The notes under the pieces: model-generated
Database searches by the model: none
The model's input: only the letters and a program-made list of their open reading frames with translations
Told to the model about the DNA's origin: nothing
Program-made: the position numbers and the translations under genes
Part shown: piece by piece, positions 50,384 through 58,740 of the stretch
How the letters are laid out: each line of letters opens with the position of its first letter
How positions within the stretch are numbered: the first letter of the stretch is position 1
Source: Candidatus Bathyarchaeota archaeon
GTDB lineage: Archaea > Thermoproteota > Bathyarchaeia > 40CM-2-53-6
Direction: 5' to 3'
Assembly: GCA_005888635.1 (NCBI GenBank)
Contig: VBAW01000018.1
Coordinates: 1 to 64,000, forward strand
DNA: 64,000 bases

Positions 50384-51157
50384 TTGAATATTCCAGCCGT
50401 TGTAGAACTAGAAAATCTAGAGAAGAGCTACCGGTTGGGAAAGGTTACCGTAAACGCACTCCGTGGCGTAACGCTGAAACTCGGGCAGGCTGAGTTCATG
50501 GTGATAATGGGCCCGTCTGGGTCTGGTAAGACGACTCTTCTCAACATAATCGGAACATTGGACAAGCCTACTTCTGGTCGTGCCCTCATTGATGGTGAAG
50601 ACATCACTATAATGAATGATGGGCAATTGACGAAGCTGCGACGGCACAAGATAGGCTTCGTATTCCAGTTCCATAATCTCATTCCAGTTCTAACCGCACT
50701 AGAGAACGTTGAGCTTCCACTCATAACGTCGGGAATCAAACGAAGAGTATCCAGGGATAGGGCGATGGAACTGTTGCGCCGGGTGGGGCTTCAGGACCGG
50801 ACTGATCATCTTCCGGACGAGTTGAGCGGGGGTGAACAGCAGCGGGTCGCTATCGCGAGAGCACTCGCTAATCATCCACGGATTGTTCTTGCCGACGAGC
50901 CGACCGGAGATCTCGATACTCAGACGGGCTTCGAAGTAGTTCAGCTAATGCATAGCATGGCAAAACAGGAGGGTTCCTCGGTCGTGGTGGTAACTCACGA
51001 TCCCGTAGTGGCCGAAAGAGCGGATCGTCTCGTCGAGATGAGGGACGGGAGAATTACTGAGAAGGTCCGCGAGCGACTTGCGGGGGAGAAGCATACTATC
51101 AGGGCAGTAGAACCTCTGCCGCCTGAACCCGGACGCTCGTTATCCCAGCCAAATTAG
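50384..51157 (+). CDS. ABC transporter ATP-binding protein (MacB/LolD type)
   Basis: About 257 residues from TTG 50384, preceded by GGAGAG 6 nt before. The track start at 50279 adds 35 residues that look non-native. Walker A is GPSGSGKTTLLNI, the Q-loop is FVFQFHNLIPVLTALENVELPL, the signature is LPDELSGGEQQRVAIARAL, and Walker B with H-loop is IVLADEPTGDLD and VVVVTHDPVV. Such ATPases drive MacB/FtsX-like permeases. The permease gene starts 20 nt after its stop. Confidence 0.9.
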   Translation: MNIPAVVELENLEKSYRLGKVTVNALRGVTLKLGQAEFMVIMGPSGSGKTTLLNIIGTLDKPTSGRALIDGEDITIMNDGQLTKLRRHKIGFVFQFHNLIPVLTALENVELPLITSGIKRRVSRDRAMELLRRVGLQDRTDHLPDELSGGEQQRVAIARALANHPRIVLADEPTGDLDTQTGFEVVQLMHSMAKQEGSSVVVVTHDPVVAERADRLVEMRDGRITEKVRERLAGEKHTIRAVEPLPPEPGRSLSQPN

Positions 51158-51176
51158 GACTGTCGAGTGGATACCA

Positions 51177-53732
51177 TTGCTCTCGGCGAAAATCGCTTCC
51201 CGAAGCCTTCCAAAACGCCGGGCCCGAACGATTCTAACCATTACCGCCGTATTCCTTGGTGTCGCTCTGCTGGTAGGAATCAACATGGCCACGGCCAGTG
51301 CGCTTGGCGAGTTCAACAATTACATCAACAAGTTCTGGGGGGCAACGGACATCGTAGTGACTTACGGGACTGAGGCTCCGTTCTACCCGAATCTAACTCT
51401 CAGCAAAGTGTTGAGCGATCCTTTAGTCTGGCAGACCACTCAAAGGCTCAACTGGCTCGGAGCGATCGGCAATTCCGCGTCCAACACCACATTCCTCATC
51501 GTAGGAGTTGACTCGAAGACTGATTTCGACTATGCCACCTTCAACATCACTGGATCGTCAAGAGTCTCTTTCGGTGAGGCTGTGGTCGATAACATACTAG
51601 CTCAGAAGTATGGACTAAGCGTCGACTCGACTTTCGAAATATTCACTCTGACATCACAGGGTAACATCCGACCGATACCTCTGCGAGTTGCAGGCATCAA
51701 CTATCCTCTTCGAAACCTCGGCTCATCAATCTACATGTACCTTCCCGACCTGCAATCGGACCTTGTCTTAGGCGGACAGGTCACTCACATCTACGCAAGC
51801 CTCTACGACTCCACTAAGGCATTGCTGGTGGAGAATGATCTTCAGAAATTGCTCCCGCTTTATGATGTGAGTGCTCCAAAGGCGGAGGCCGTCCAGCGCA
51901 TTACTGCCCAGACTGCTGGTTTCCAAATAGGATTGAACGTCATGACAGCCATCTCCCTCGTCGTCTGCTCCTTCATCGTCTTCAACACTCTATTCATGAC
52001 GGTTATCGAGAGAACCTATGAGATTGGAATAATGCGAGCGGTCGGAAGTTCTCGAAGCCAGATTTTCAGAATCTTCCTCGCCGAGGGTCTTCTAATTGGA
52101 GCCCTAGGCACAATCGCAGGAATACTAGGCGGCTTAGGACTAGCTCGACTCTTCACGTCAGTATTCGAGACTACTTTCAACATTCCTAGCCTGCCTGTCG
52201 CCCAGCTGACTCCTAGCATCGCTCTAACGGGTCTAGTCGCTGGATTCTCAGCCGTCTTCGGGGGAGCTCTGTATCCCGCAATCTCCGCGAGCAGAATAAA
52301 CATCATCCAAGCGATTCGACCCTCAGCGAGGGACGCGAGGAGACAGCTACCCCTCTCAGGAGTCAGCTTAACGGGGATTGTTATGCTTGGGCTGGGAGCA
52401 AGTGAGTCGCTCCGACTCCCACCTTTTCACATCGCCTACCTAGACGTGATACTCGTTCCAATAGGCCTCATCCTCCTCGGAGCGGTCGTTTTCGGAAGAG
52501 TCGGCCGAGCAATCATGCTGCTAGTGTTCCCCGCATCTAGAACTGTCCGGTATGTTGCGTCGAGGGGCGGCAGAAGAAGACTATTGCGTAGCACGGTGTC
52601 ATTTGGGATGATTGCGATAACACTCAGCTTTGCCATAATGATAGGCGGTATCCAGAGCGGCGTCCAAGAGGCGCTCCAACAGGGAATCCAAGAGGCACTT
52701 GGGGCTGACATAATTCTAGTTGCGAACCAGTCGATTCCGATCAGCTTCACAAGCAACCTGACGAGTCTGCAACATGTGGCCAGTGCAACACCTCTCTCTC
52801 CAAGCGATCATCCTGCGAAAGCCCTCGGAAAGAAAGGGAACAGCAGCATCGGGGTTCTCGCCGTGGACCCATCAGTTTTTCCAAGTATCATTTCGTACAC
52901 GTTCGTAAACTCGTATAATGCCTCGGGACCATACTCTCAGCTTGCCTCCAATAACCAGTCGCTTCTGATTCCAGATTCGCTCGCGTCCAAGCTTGGAGTG
53001 GTCGGGGGGGATAGCCTTCCGATCCTAACAGATCTAAACAAAACGATCAGCTTCACTCTGGCTGGAGTCTTTACCGGTCCCGTGTTGCAGTATATTCAGT
53101 TCGGGGAGCATTTTGCCAGCGACTCGATCATAGTCTCGTTTGCTTCTCAACACGAATACTTTGGTGGAGAGGAGAAGGCACCGCTCTTCCTTGTCGACCT
53201 GCAGCCTCAGTACAAATCGCAGGCGACCAGCATTGCTCATGATATTGCGGACAGGTTTCCACATTATGATTTCAGCCAGAACTCTCTAACCCTCGGCGAA
53301 CTCCTGTCACTTGTGAATGATACTATCAACAGGATTTTTGCGCTGATATTGTTGATTCTTTATTTCGCTTTGCTGATAGCAAGTCTTGGCATAGGCGCAA
53401 CCATGATCATGAACGTATCGGACAGGAGGAGGGAGATAGGACTCTTACGGTCTCAAGGTATGAGCAGGCTGCAGATTACTGGGTTGTTTCTTGGTGAAGG
53501 AACTCTTCTGGGCCTCTTCGGATTCTTGCTGGCCGTACCTGGTGGTCTGCTGTTGTTGAAGGGAGCTACCAACAGCACTACACTGGCTGGTTTCTTTATT
53601 CCGTTCATCGTACCTTATGGTGCTATAGTTCAGTCGTTGATTCTTGCTCTTGTCGCAGTATTGATTGGCAGTCTGTATCCTGCGGTACGGGCGTCTCGAT
53701 TAAAGATTACGCGCGCATTGGAGCAAGTATGA
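51177..53732 (+). CDS. FtsX-like ABC permease
   Basis: An 851-residue membrane protein with two FtsX-type segments. The first is near residues 260-380 (MTAISLVVCSFIVFNTLFMTVIERTYEIGIMRAVGSSRSQIFRIFLAEGLLIGALG), and the second at the C-terminus (GATMIMNVSDRRREIGLLRSQGMSRLQITGLFLGEGTLLGLFG, then VLIGSLYPAVRASRLKITRALEQV). Large extracytoplasmic domains lie before each. It has the MacB/LolCE layout and should be driven by the upstream ATPase, perhaps for lipid or peptide transport. TTG is the start. Confidence 0.9.
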   Translation: MLSAKIASRSLPKRRARTILTITAVFLGVALLVGINMATASALGEFNNYINKFWGATDIVVTYGTEAPFYPNLTLSKVLSDPLVWQTTQRLNWLGAIGNSASNTTFLIVGVDSKTDFDYATFNITGSSRVSFGEAVVDNILAQKYGLSVDSTFEIFTLTSQGNIRPIPLRVAGINYPLRNLGSSIYMYLPDLQSDLVLGGQVTHIYASLYDSTKALLVENDLQKLLPLYDVSAPKAEAVQRITAQTAGFQIGLNVMTAISLVVCSFIVFNTLFMTVIERTYEIGIMRAVGSSRSQIFRIFLAEGLLIGALGTIAGILGGLGLARLFTSVFETTFNIPSLPVAQLTPSIALTGLVAGFSAVFGGALYPAISASRINIIQAIRPSARDARRQLPLSGVSLTGIVMLGLGASESLRLPPFHIAYLDVILVPIGLILLGAVVFGRVGRAIMLLVFPASRTVRYVASRGGRRRLLRSTVSFGMIAITLSFAIMIGGIQSGVQEALQQGIQEALGADIILVANQSIPISFTSNLTSLQHVASATPLSPSDHPAKALGKKGNSSIGVLAVDPSVFPSIISYTFVNSYNASGPYSQLASNNQSLLIPDSLASKLGVVGGDSLPILTDLNKTISFTLAGVFTGPVLQYIQFGEHFASDSIIVSFASQHEYFGGEEKAPLFLVDLQPQYKSQATSIAHDIADRFPHYDFSQNSLTLGELLSLVNDTINRIFALILLILYFALLIASLGIGATMIMNVSDRRREIGLLRSQGMSRLQITGLFLGEGTLLGLFGFLLAVPGGLLLLKGATNSTTLAGFFIPFIVPYGAIVQSLILALVAVLIGSLYPAVRASRLKITRALEQV

Positions 53733-53782
53733 TTACTGCCCGAGACTAAATATCACGGCAACCATGTTCATGGGGAACGGGT

Positions 53783-54379
53783 TTGCCCGGTAACGCCCTA
53801 CTCTCAGTCTACGACAAAACAGGGCTGGACCGGCTAGCCTGGATATTCTCGAAGCTTCAGATCAAGATGCTTGGCTCTGGAGGGACTGCCGAGGCTGTCC
53901 GGAAACTTGGCTTCCATGTCGTCGAGGTTTCAGAGTATACTCAAGTCTCGGAGATGCCTGGGGGACTCGTGAAGACGTTACATCCAAGGATTCATGGCGG
54001 AATACTCGGAGACTGGAATGACGCCGAGCAGCGGAAGTATCTGGAAGCGAACCGAATTGAGCCCCTAGATTTTGTGGTGGTAAATCTGTATCCCTTCCAA
54101 GAGGTTGTGAAGGTTGATCCCAAGGATCTTCGGAAGGCCGTTGACAATATTGACATTGGAGGCGTTGCGCTAATACGGGCCGCGGGGAAAGGTGCATTGT
54201 TGAACCAACGAGTTGTGCCAGTGACTTCGCCGCTTCAGTATGAGGGCGTGGTCGCGGAGCTGGAGAGAAAAGGGTATGTAGGAAACGATCTGCGACAGCG
54301 CCTGGCCCGAGAAGCATTTGTTCTAACAGCAGACTATGACAAGGCAATACGGGACTACTTGATGGGTCAGGCTCGATGA
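53783..54379 (+). CDS. purH: IMP cyclohydrolase domain of PurH (split gene)
   Basis: A 198-residue protein, the N-terminal half of bifunctional PurH, which closes FAICAR to IMP. ALLSVYDKTGLDRLAWIFSKLQIKMLGSGGTAEAVRKLGFHVVEVSEYTQVSEMPGGLVKTLHPRIHGGIL matches IMP cyclohydrolase throughout, with the methylglyoxal-synthase-like fold. NVYPFQEVV and NIDIGGVALIRAAGKG also match. Its TGA overlaps the ATG of the transformylase half (ATGA). TTG 53783 is the start. Confidence 0.92.
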   Translation: MPGNALLSVYDKTGLDRLAWIFSKLQIKMLGSGGTAEAVRKLGFHVVEVSEYTQVSEMPGGLVKTLHPRIHGGILGDWNDAEQRKYLEANRIEPLDFVVVNLYPFQEVVKVDPKDLRKAVDNIDIGGVALIRAAGKGALLNQRVVPVTSPLQYEGVVAELERKGYVGNDLRQRLAREAFVLTADYDKAIRDYLMGQAR

Positions 54380-55455
54380 GCAAGCAGGAGATTCGCAAAA
54401 TCTATCGGACCGCTCTGAAGGAGGATTTTCCACAGGTTCTCAGACTGGAACTCGGGGGAAAGGTGTTCGAGTATTCCAAGGTTCACTGGACGATTGGTGG
54501 GCAGGATCGTGGGCTGCGCTATGGGACGAATCCACACCAAAAAGCCGCATTGTACAGGGCTGAACATTCCCAGGGAGGGATTGGGAATGTGGAATGGATC
54601 AAATGGGGAAAGGACGGACCGTCAGCGACGAATATCGAGGATGGAAGTCATGGGCTGCGAATCGTCGGATATTTTGGCGAGCCGGCGGCAGCGGTGATGA
54701 AGCATCTCAATCCATCAGGAGTTTCTGTTGGGCATAAGGGCGAGGTGTTGTCCTCTGTTTATGCGCGGGCCCGAGATGCGGATCCGAGGGCCTCGTTTGG
54801 CAGCGTTGTTGTTCTCAACCGAAGGGTCGACAAGTTGACGGCCGAAGAATTGACGAAGACCTTTGTCGAAGTGGTCTATGCGCCTGACTATGAGGAGTCG
54901 GCGATTTCAGTCTTCCATGCGAAGAAGGACATTCGGATTGGAAGGGTCCCTGTCCCCGATCATGGTTCGATCTCGCCCGACATTGTGGTGCTGGATGATG
55001 GGTCGCTAATACTCGAGGATTCCTACCGAACTGGATTACAATCGTTGGAACAACTGAAAAAGTTGCCAGTAGCTACGAAGCGCTCACCATCAGAAACCGA
55101 GTACCATGCTCTGCTGCATTCCTGGTGGGCAGCATGCGAGATTCGATCTAACGCTGTCGTGTTCTGGAAGAACGACACGTCTCTGGCGATCGGGACGGGA
55201 CAACAAGACAGAATCGGCGCAATCGAATCCTGTATCGAGAAAGCCCACAAGTTCGGCCACGATCTCAAAGGCAGCGTAATGGCCTCCGACGGATTCTTGC
55301 CCAACATCGATAATGTAGAAGCAGTTGCAAAAGAAGGCGTCTCGGCAATTGTTCAGCCCGGAGGTTCAGTCGAAGATCAAGAGCTGGTCAGAGCGTGCGA
55401 TCAGCATGGAATCGCTATGGTCATGACAGGAGAACGTTCCTTCCGTCACTTCTAA
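54376..55455 (+). CDS. purH: AICAR transformylase domain of PurH (split gene)
   Basis: A 359-residue protein with the C-terminal PurH activity, formyl transfer from 10-formyl-THF to AICAR. LRYGTNPHQKAALYRAEHSQGG is the usual start of the domain. It continues with AAVMKHLNPSGVSVGHKGEVLSSVYARARDADPRASFGSVVVLNRRVDKLTAEEL and NAVVFWKNDTSLAIGTGQQDRIGAIESCIEKA. It ends in GEDRSFRHF-like GERSFRHF, as in PurH. The two activities are separate genes that overlap by 4 nt. Confidence 0.92.
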   Translation: MSKQEIRKIYRTALKEDFPQVLRLELGGKVFEYSKVHWTIGGQDRGLRYGTNPHQKAALYRAEHSQGGIGNVEWIKWGKDGPSATNIEDGSHGLRIVGYFGEPAAAVMKHLNPSGVSVGHKGEVLSSVYARARDADPRASFGSVVVLNRRVDKLTAEELTKTFVEVVYAPDYEESAISVFHAKKDIRIGRVPVPDHGSISPDIVVLDDGSLILEDSYRTGLQSLEQLKKLPVATKRSPSETEYHALLHSWWAACEIRSNAVVFWKNDTSLAIGTGQQDRIGAIESCIEKAHKFGHDLKGSVMASDGFLPNIDNVEAVAKEGVSAIVQPGGSVEDQELVRACDQHGIAMVMTGERSFRHF

Positions 55456-55581
55456 GAAAAGTAACCGGGTTGACCTTCTTGGGATAGACCCGCTTCTTCT
55501 GCGCTCAGATGAAGCGTTTTTCATTTACTTTAACCCCTAAAACCCTTTTACGGACGAATTCTAGTTTCGGTTGTCTTCGAA

Positions 55582-56481
55582 TTGCGGGTCAGACGATCCG
55601 GCAGCGTCCGTGCTTATTACGAGTTGATGAAGCCGAAGATCGTCTATCTGCTAGATTTTACAGCGCTCATTGCGTTTCTAGTTGCCGTTCCCGGTATCAA
55701 CTTCCTCCGACTCGTTGCAGTCGTTGTTGCGGGAACGCTGGCCTCTGGGGGAGCGGGAGCACTGAACAGCTATGTCGACCGGGACTTCGACCGCTTAATG
55801 GGGCGGACAAGTTGGAGACCTATTCCTCGAGGAGAGATATCCCCTGCCCGTGCTCTCCTCTTCGGCCTATCTCTCATCGGCATTAGCGGAGTCATCTCCG
55901 CGTTGTTCCTTCCATGGCTTGCTGGCTTGTTCATCATCCTAGGCGCAGCCATCTACGTCTTATTCTACACCAAGTATCTGAAGCCTAGAACCACACTGAA
56001 CATTGTCTTAGGAGGGTTCGCCGGGAGCTGCGCTCCCCTCGCGGGATGGGCAGCGGCGACGGGTGAGTTGACGGCTGCAGCTCCGTGGCTGATGGCTCTC
56101 CTGGTCTTCGTCTGGACCCCCAGCCATTTCTGGGCACTGGCTATGAGGGCTGTAGGCGACTATACGAAGGCAGGAATCCCCATGCTGCCCGTTGTGGTGG
56201 GCGAGAAGAAAACGGCGCAATACATTGCGCTGAATACGTTCCTGTTAGTTCCGCTATCTCTAGCTTTTGTGCTTCCTGCCTTGGGGGGATTTGGAATCAT
56301 CTACCTAGTTACCGCCACGTTACTGGGTCTCGGCATGATTCTTGTCGATCTCAAACTCGTCGCCAATCCGACCAAAGCTCAGGCTTGGACAGCCTTCAAG
56401 TTCTCCAGCCCTTATCTGGCGATCGTGTTTCTTGCGATGGTTCTGGACGTGAAGCTTCTTCCACACTATCTCCCAATATAG
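55582..56481 (+). CDS. ctaB: Protoheme IX farnesyltransferase (heme O synthase)
   Basis: A 299-residue membrane prenyltransferase of the UbiA family. The first Asp-rich motif is NSYVDRDFDRLMGRTSWRPIPRGEISPARALLFG, and the second region is YTKYLKPRTTLNIVLGGFAGSCAPLAGWAA. The remainder has nine hydrophobic segments including WTPSHFWALAMRAVGDYTKAGIPMLPVVVGEKKTA. It adds a farnesyl-type group to heme B for aa3-type oxidases. The start is TTG 55582, while the Met at residue 16 is an alternative. This supports an aerobic or heme-copper respiratory chain. Confidence 0.93.
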   Translation: MRVRRSGSVRAYYELMKPKIVYLLDFTALIAFLVAVPGINFLRLVAVVVAGTLASGGAGALNSYVDRDFDRLMGRTSWRPIPRGEISPARALLFGLSLIGISGVISALFLPWLAGLFIILGAAIYVLFYTKYLKPRTTLNIVLGGFAGSCAPLAGWAAATGELTAAAPWLMALLVFVWTPSHFWALAMRAVGDYTKAGIPMLPVVVGEKKTAQYIALNTFLLVPLSLAFVLPALGGFGIIYLVTATLLGLGMILVDLKLVANPTKAQAWTAFKFSSPYLAIVFLAMVLDVKLLPHYLPI

Positions 56482-56486
56482 ACAGG

Positions 56487-57089
56487 TCAGAATTTCGCGG
56501 AGAGTTTCAAAAAGTTCTGAATGATGGTGCGTCCATGGGGATGCTTCTCATCAGACCTTTCCGGATGGAACTGGAGACCGTAGATTGGGCGTGTCTGATG
56601 GCCTATGGCCTCAACCTGTGATGTTGCCGACTCAGCTAGATGGCGGAATCCTTCAGGGACGCGTCCTAGGGCTTGACGATGTGACTCGGATACTCTTATC
56701 GAATCGGGCAGTCCGTCGAATATGGGATCGTTTCCTAATAGTTTGATTTCTTTGAACTCTCGAATTGCATGGCCGAGGTCCACGACTTCTGACCCGTAGG
56801 CTGTGCCGATGAGCTGGTGTCCAAAGCAGATTCCGAGAAACGGTCGGTCTAGCTTTCGGACTAGGTCCATCTCAGGCTGGAACACCATTCTCGTGTCAGG
56901 CTTGGACAGCATGAAGTTTGAGCCTGTGAGAATTGTGATGTCAGGATTCTTCTGCAAGACCAGATCGTGCATCCCAGCGATCTTGTAATGGATCATCTCT
57001 GGCTGTTGGCCTGTGCAGAGTGCGATGTTGTTCAACGCCTGTTTCGTTTTTTCCGGTTCCTTGTAGTTGTTGATTACCAGGATCTTCAA
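56487..57089 (-). CDS. Class I glutamine amidotransferase (GMP-synthase-like glutaminase)
   Basis: A 200-residue glutamine amidotransferase. ITILTGSNFMLSK is the usual GG motif variant, PFLGICFGHQLIGTAYGSEV has the Cys nucleophile, and IYGLQFHPERSDEKHPHGRTIIQNFL holds the His-Glu pair. It resembles the separate glutaminase subunit of archaeal GMP synthase (GuaAA), which would continue the pathway from IMP. No synthetase subunit is beside it, so another role is possible. It converges with ctaB. Confidence 0.8.
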   Translation of the reverse strand: MKILVINNYKEPEKTKQALNNIALCTGQQPEMIHYKIAGMHDLVLQKNPDITILTGSNFMLSKPDTRMVFQPEMDLVRKLDRPFLGICFGHQLIGTAYGSEVVDLGHAIREFKEIKLLGNDPIFDGLPDSIRVSESHRQALGRVPEGFRHLAESATSQVEAIGHQTRPIYGLQFHPERSDEKHPHGRTIIQNFLKLSAKF

Positions 57090-57098
57090 TCTATTAGG

Positions 57099-58283
57099 TC
57101 ACAGGGCTGCGAGGAGCTTGTCGATTTCCTCCTCGGTATTGTAGTAGTGGGGAGAGGCGCGTATAGCCTTGACTCTACTCGCCACAGTAATGTTCAGTGA
57201 CTTTAGCTTGTTGAACGTCGCCTGAGGGTCCTCGTCTTCGAAGACTACTATTCCGCTTCGACGTTCAGACTGTAGAGGGGTCAGTATTTTCCGTCCTTTC
57301 TTCTTCAAACCATCGATGAGATGATCTGTGACCTTGAGAATTCGATGGTATCTTTCCTGTTGGTCTTGCTTGAGCGCGTATTCAAGAGCGGCCTTCGCTC
57401 CCACGATCGAGACTACTCCCCAGCTTCCTCCCTCGAAACGAGTCGCGTCCAACGCGGGCTCTGCAATGTCGATGTTGAAGGGCTTGCCGAACAAGTCTTC
57501 CTGCTTGGACATTCTCCTGACGACAGAATCTTCCACTCCATGCCATCCGATGTAGTTAGGGTCCAGCTCACTGAGCCTATCACTGCGTGTGTATAGGTAG
57601 GCGGCGCCGTGGGGCCCTTGCATCCACTTGTACATTCCGCAAGCTAGCGCATCGACCCCGTCTTGTTTGGCATTGATCGGGAAGACTCCTAGTCCGTGGA
57701 AGGAGTCTGCTATCACAAACGCGTTGTGCTCATGAGCGATCTTTGCGATCTCCCTGATCTTTTCTCTGCAGCCATTCGTCCAGGACACATAGTCGACCGA
57801 GACGATAGAGGTGTTGTCATCGATCGCCTTCTCCCATTCTTCTAGAGGAACGGTGCCATTCTGGTCCTTTCTCAGTAGCCGAACCTCGTTGGTGCGGCCG
57901 TGCTTCTTCTGGAGATGCCAGAGGTAGATGTTCGTGGGAAAGTTCAGTTCGCTGATAACAATGTTACCGTTAGGTTTGTACTTGACACTACTCGCCAGCG
58001 CGGTGAGAGCTGAGCTGACGTTCGGGACACTCGCGACCTCTTCTAGGCTTGCTCCGATCATCTTTCCGAAGAGTCGGCGGGATTCGATGATCATGGGTAG
58101 CCATTCTTCCCAGTTTTCGCCATAGTCGCGCCAGTCCGTTAGGTATTCGTGGATCGCGTTGAGAACATTGATTGAGGGCGGGCCCGTCCCGGCGTTATCG
58201 AAGTATGCTCGTCGAGAAGTTACGGGAATTTCCTTTCTGACAAGGTCAATATTCAAGGGGGACAGCGCCTGGTGACGTTCCAA
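57099..58283 (-). CDS. Class V aminotransferase (PLP-dependent)
   Basis: The track's 437 residues begin inside the neighbouring zinc-ribbon gene. A start near TTG 58283 or TTG 58256 gives about 385-395 residues. FDNAGTGPPSINVLNAIHEYLTDWRDYGENWEEW opens the class V fold. IVSVDYVSWTNGCREKIREIAKIAHEHNAFVIADSFHGLG and DALACGMYKWMQGPHGAAYLYTR carry the PLP-binding Asp, His and Lys (YKW). It resembles cysteine-desulfurase-like and isopenicillin-N-epimerase-like enzymes, and the substrate is unknown. Confidence 0.83.
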   Translation of the reverse strand: MERHQALSPLNIDLVRKEIPVTSRRAYFDNAGTGPPSINVLNAIHEYLTDWRDYGENWEEWLPMIIESRRLFGKMIGASLEEVASVPNVSSALTALASSVKYKPNGNIVISELNFPTNIYLWHLQKKHGRTNEVRLLRKDQNGTVPLEEWEKAIDDNTSIVSVDYVSWTNGCREKIREIAKIAHEHNAFVIADSFHGLGVFPINAKQDGVDALACGMYKWMQGPHGAAYLYTRSDRLSELDPNYIGWHGVEDSVVRRMSKQEDLFGKPFNIDIAEPALDATRFEGGSWGVVSIVGAKAALEYALKQDQQERYHRILKVTDHLIDGLKKKGRKILTPLQSERRSGIVVFEDEDPQATFNKLKSLNITVASRVKAIRASPHYYNTEEEIDKLLAAL

Positions 58284-58311
58284 GTTTTCCGTTCGAAGTA
58301 TAAAGGGAGTG

Positions 58312-58590
58312 CTAGTTGGAGTGGAAAGCTTCAACGCCAGCTTCTGAGATGCAGTTCTTGCACCAGAACTGGTTTTTCTCGGGACTGTATTCTGCATAGG
58401 AGTCGGTGACAACGTTTCCGCAACGGCTGCATCGTAGAATCATGACACGCCGCATCTTGTGATGCGGAAGATCTTTCTTGTGGATAGAGATGTCAGCATC
58501 TCCAAGTTCAACGATGACGTTGCACGTCTCGCAGTAGTAGACCGTGTTTAGTACTGCTTTGTCTCTCGCCTCTACCCAGTCTTCAGCCAT
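58312..58590 (-). CDS. Small zinc-ribbon protein
   Basis: A 92-residue protein with three Cys pairs: VYYCETCNVIVELG, MILRCSRCGNVVTD and FWCKNCISEAG. This is a double zinc-ribbon type common in archaeal genomes, often unannotated. DNA, RNA or protein binding is possible. The gene lies just upstream of the aminotransferase on the same strand, and the two are probably co-transcribed. A TTTATA box lies just after its stop, so the aminotransferase may have its own promoter. Confidence 0.75.
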   Translation of the reverse strand: MAEDWVEARDKAVLNTVYYCETCNVIVELGDADISIHKKDLPHHKMRRVMILRCSRCGNVVTDSYAEYSPEKNQFWCKNCISEAGVEAFHSN

Positions 58591-58692
58591 GAACTAATAT
58601 GTGCACTCTCCTTGAAAAATCTGCAAGACTAGCCGGTCATGGTCCGTGGAGGCACAGTCTTCCACGGCAGGCTAGAGGTGTTAGGTCAAGGC

Positions 58693-58706
58693 CGATAACC
58701 TTATCC
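58693..58706 (+). promoter_or_regulatory. TATA-like element of the first binding protein gene
   Basis: CGATAACCTTATCC lies about 35-48 nt before the ATG at 58741. A near copy (CGATAAACTTAACA) precedes the second binding protein gene, so the duplication included the promoter. Confidence 0.45.
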
Positions 58707-58740
58707 TTCAAGTCGAGAGATTAGTGATAATTCGAGTAGT

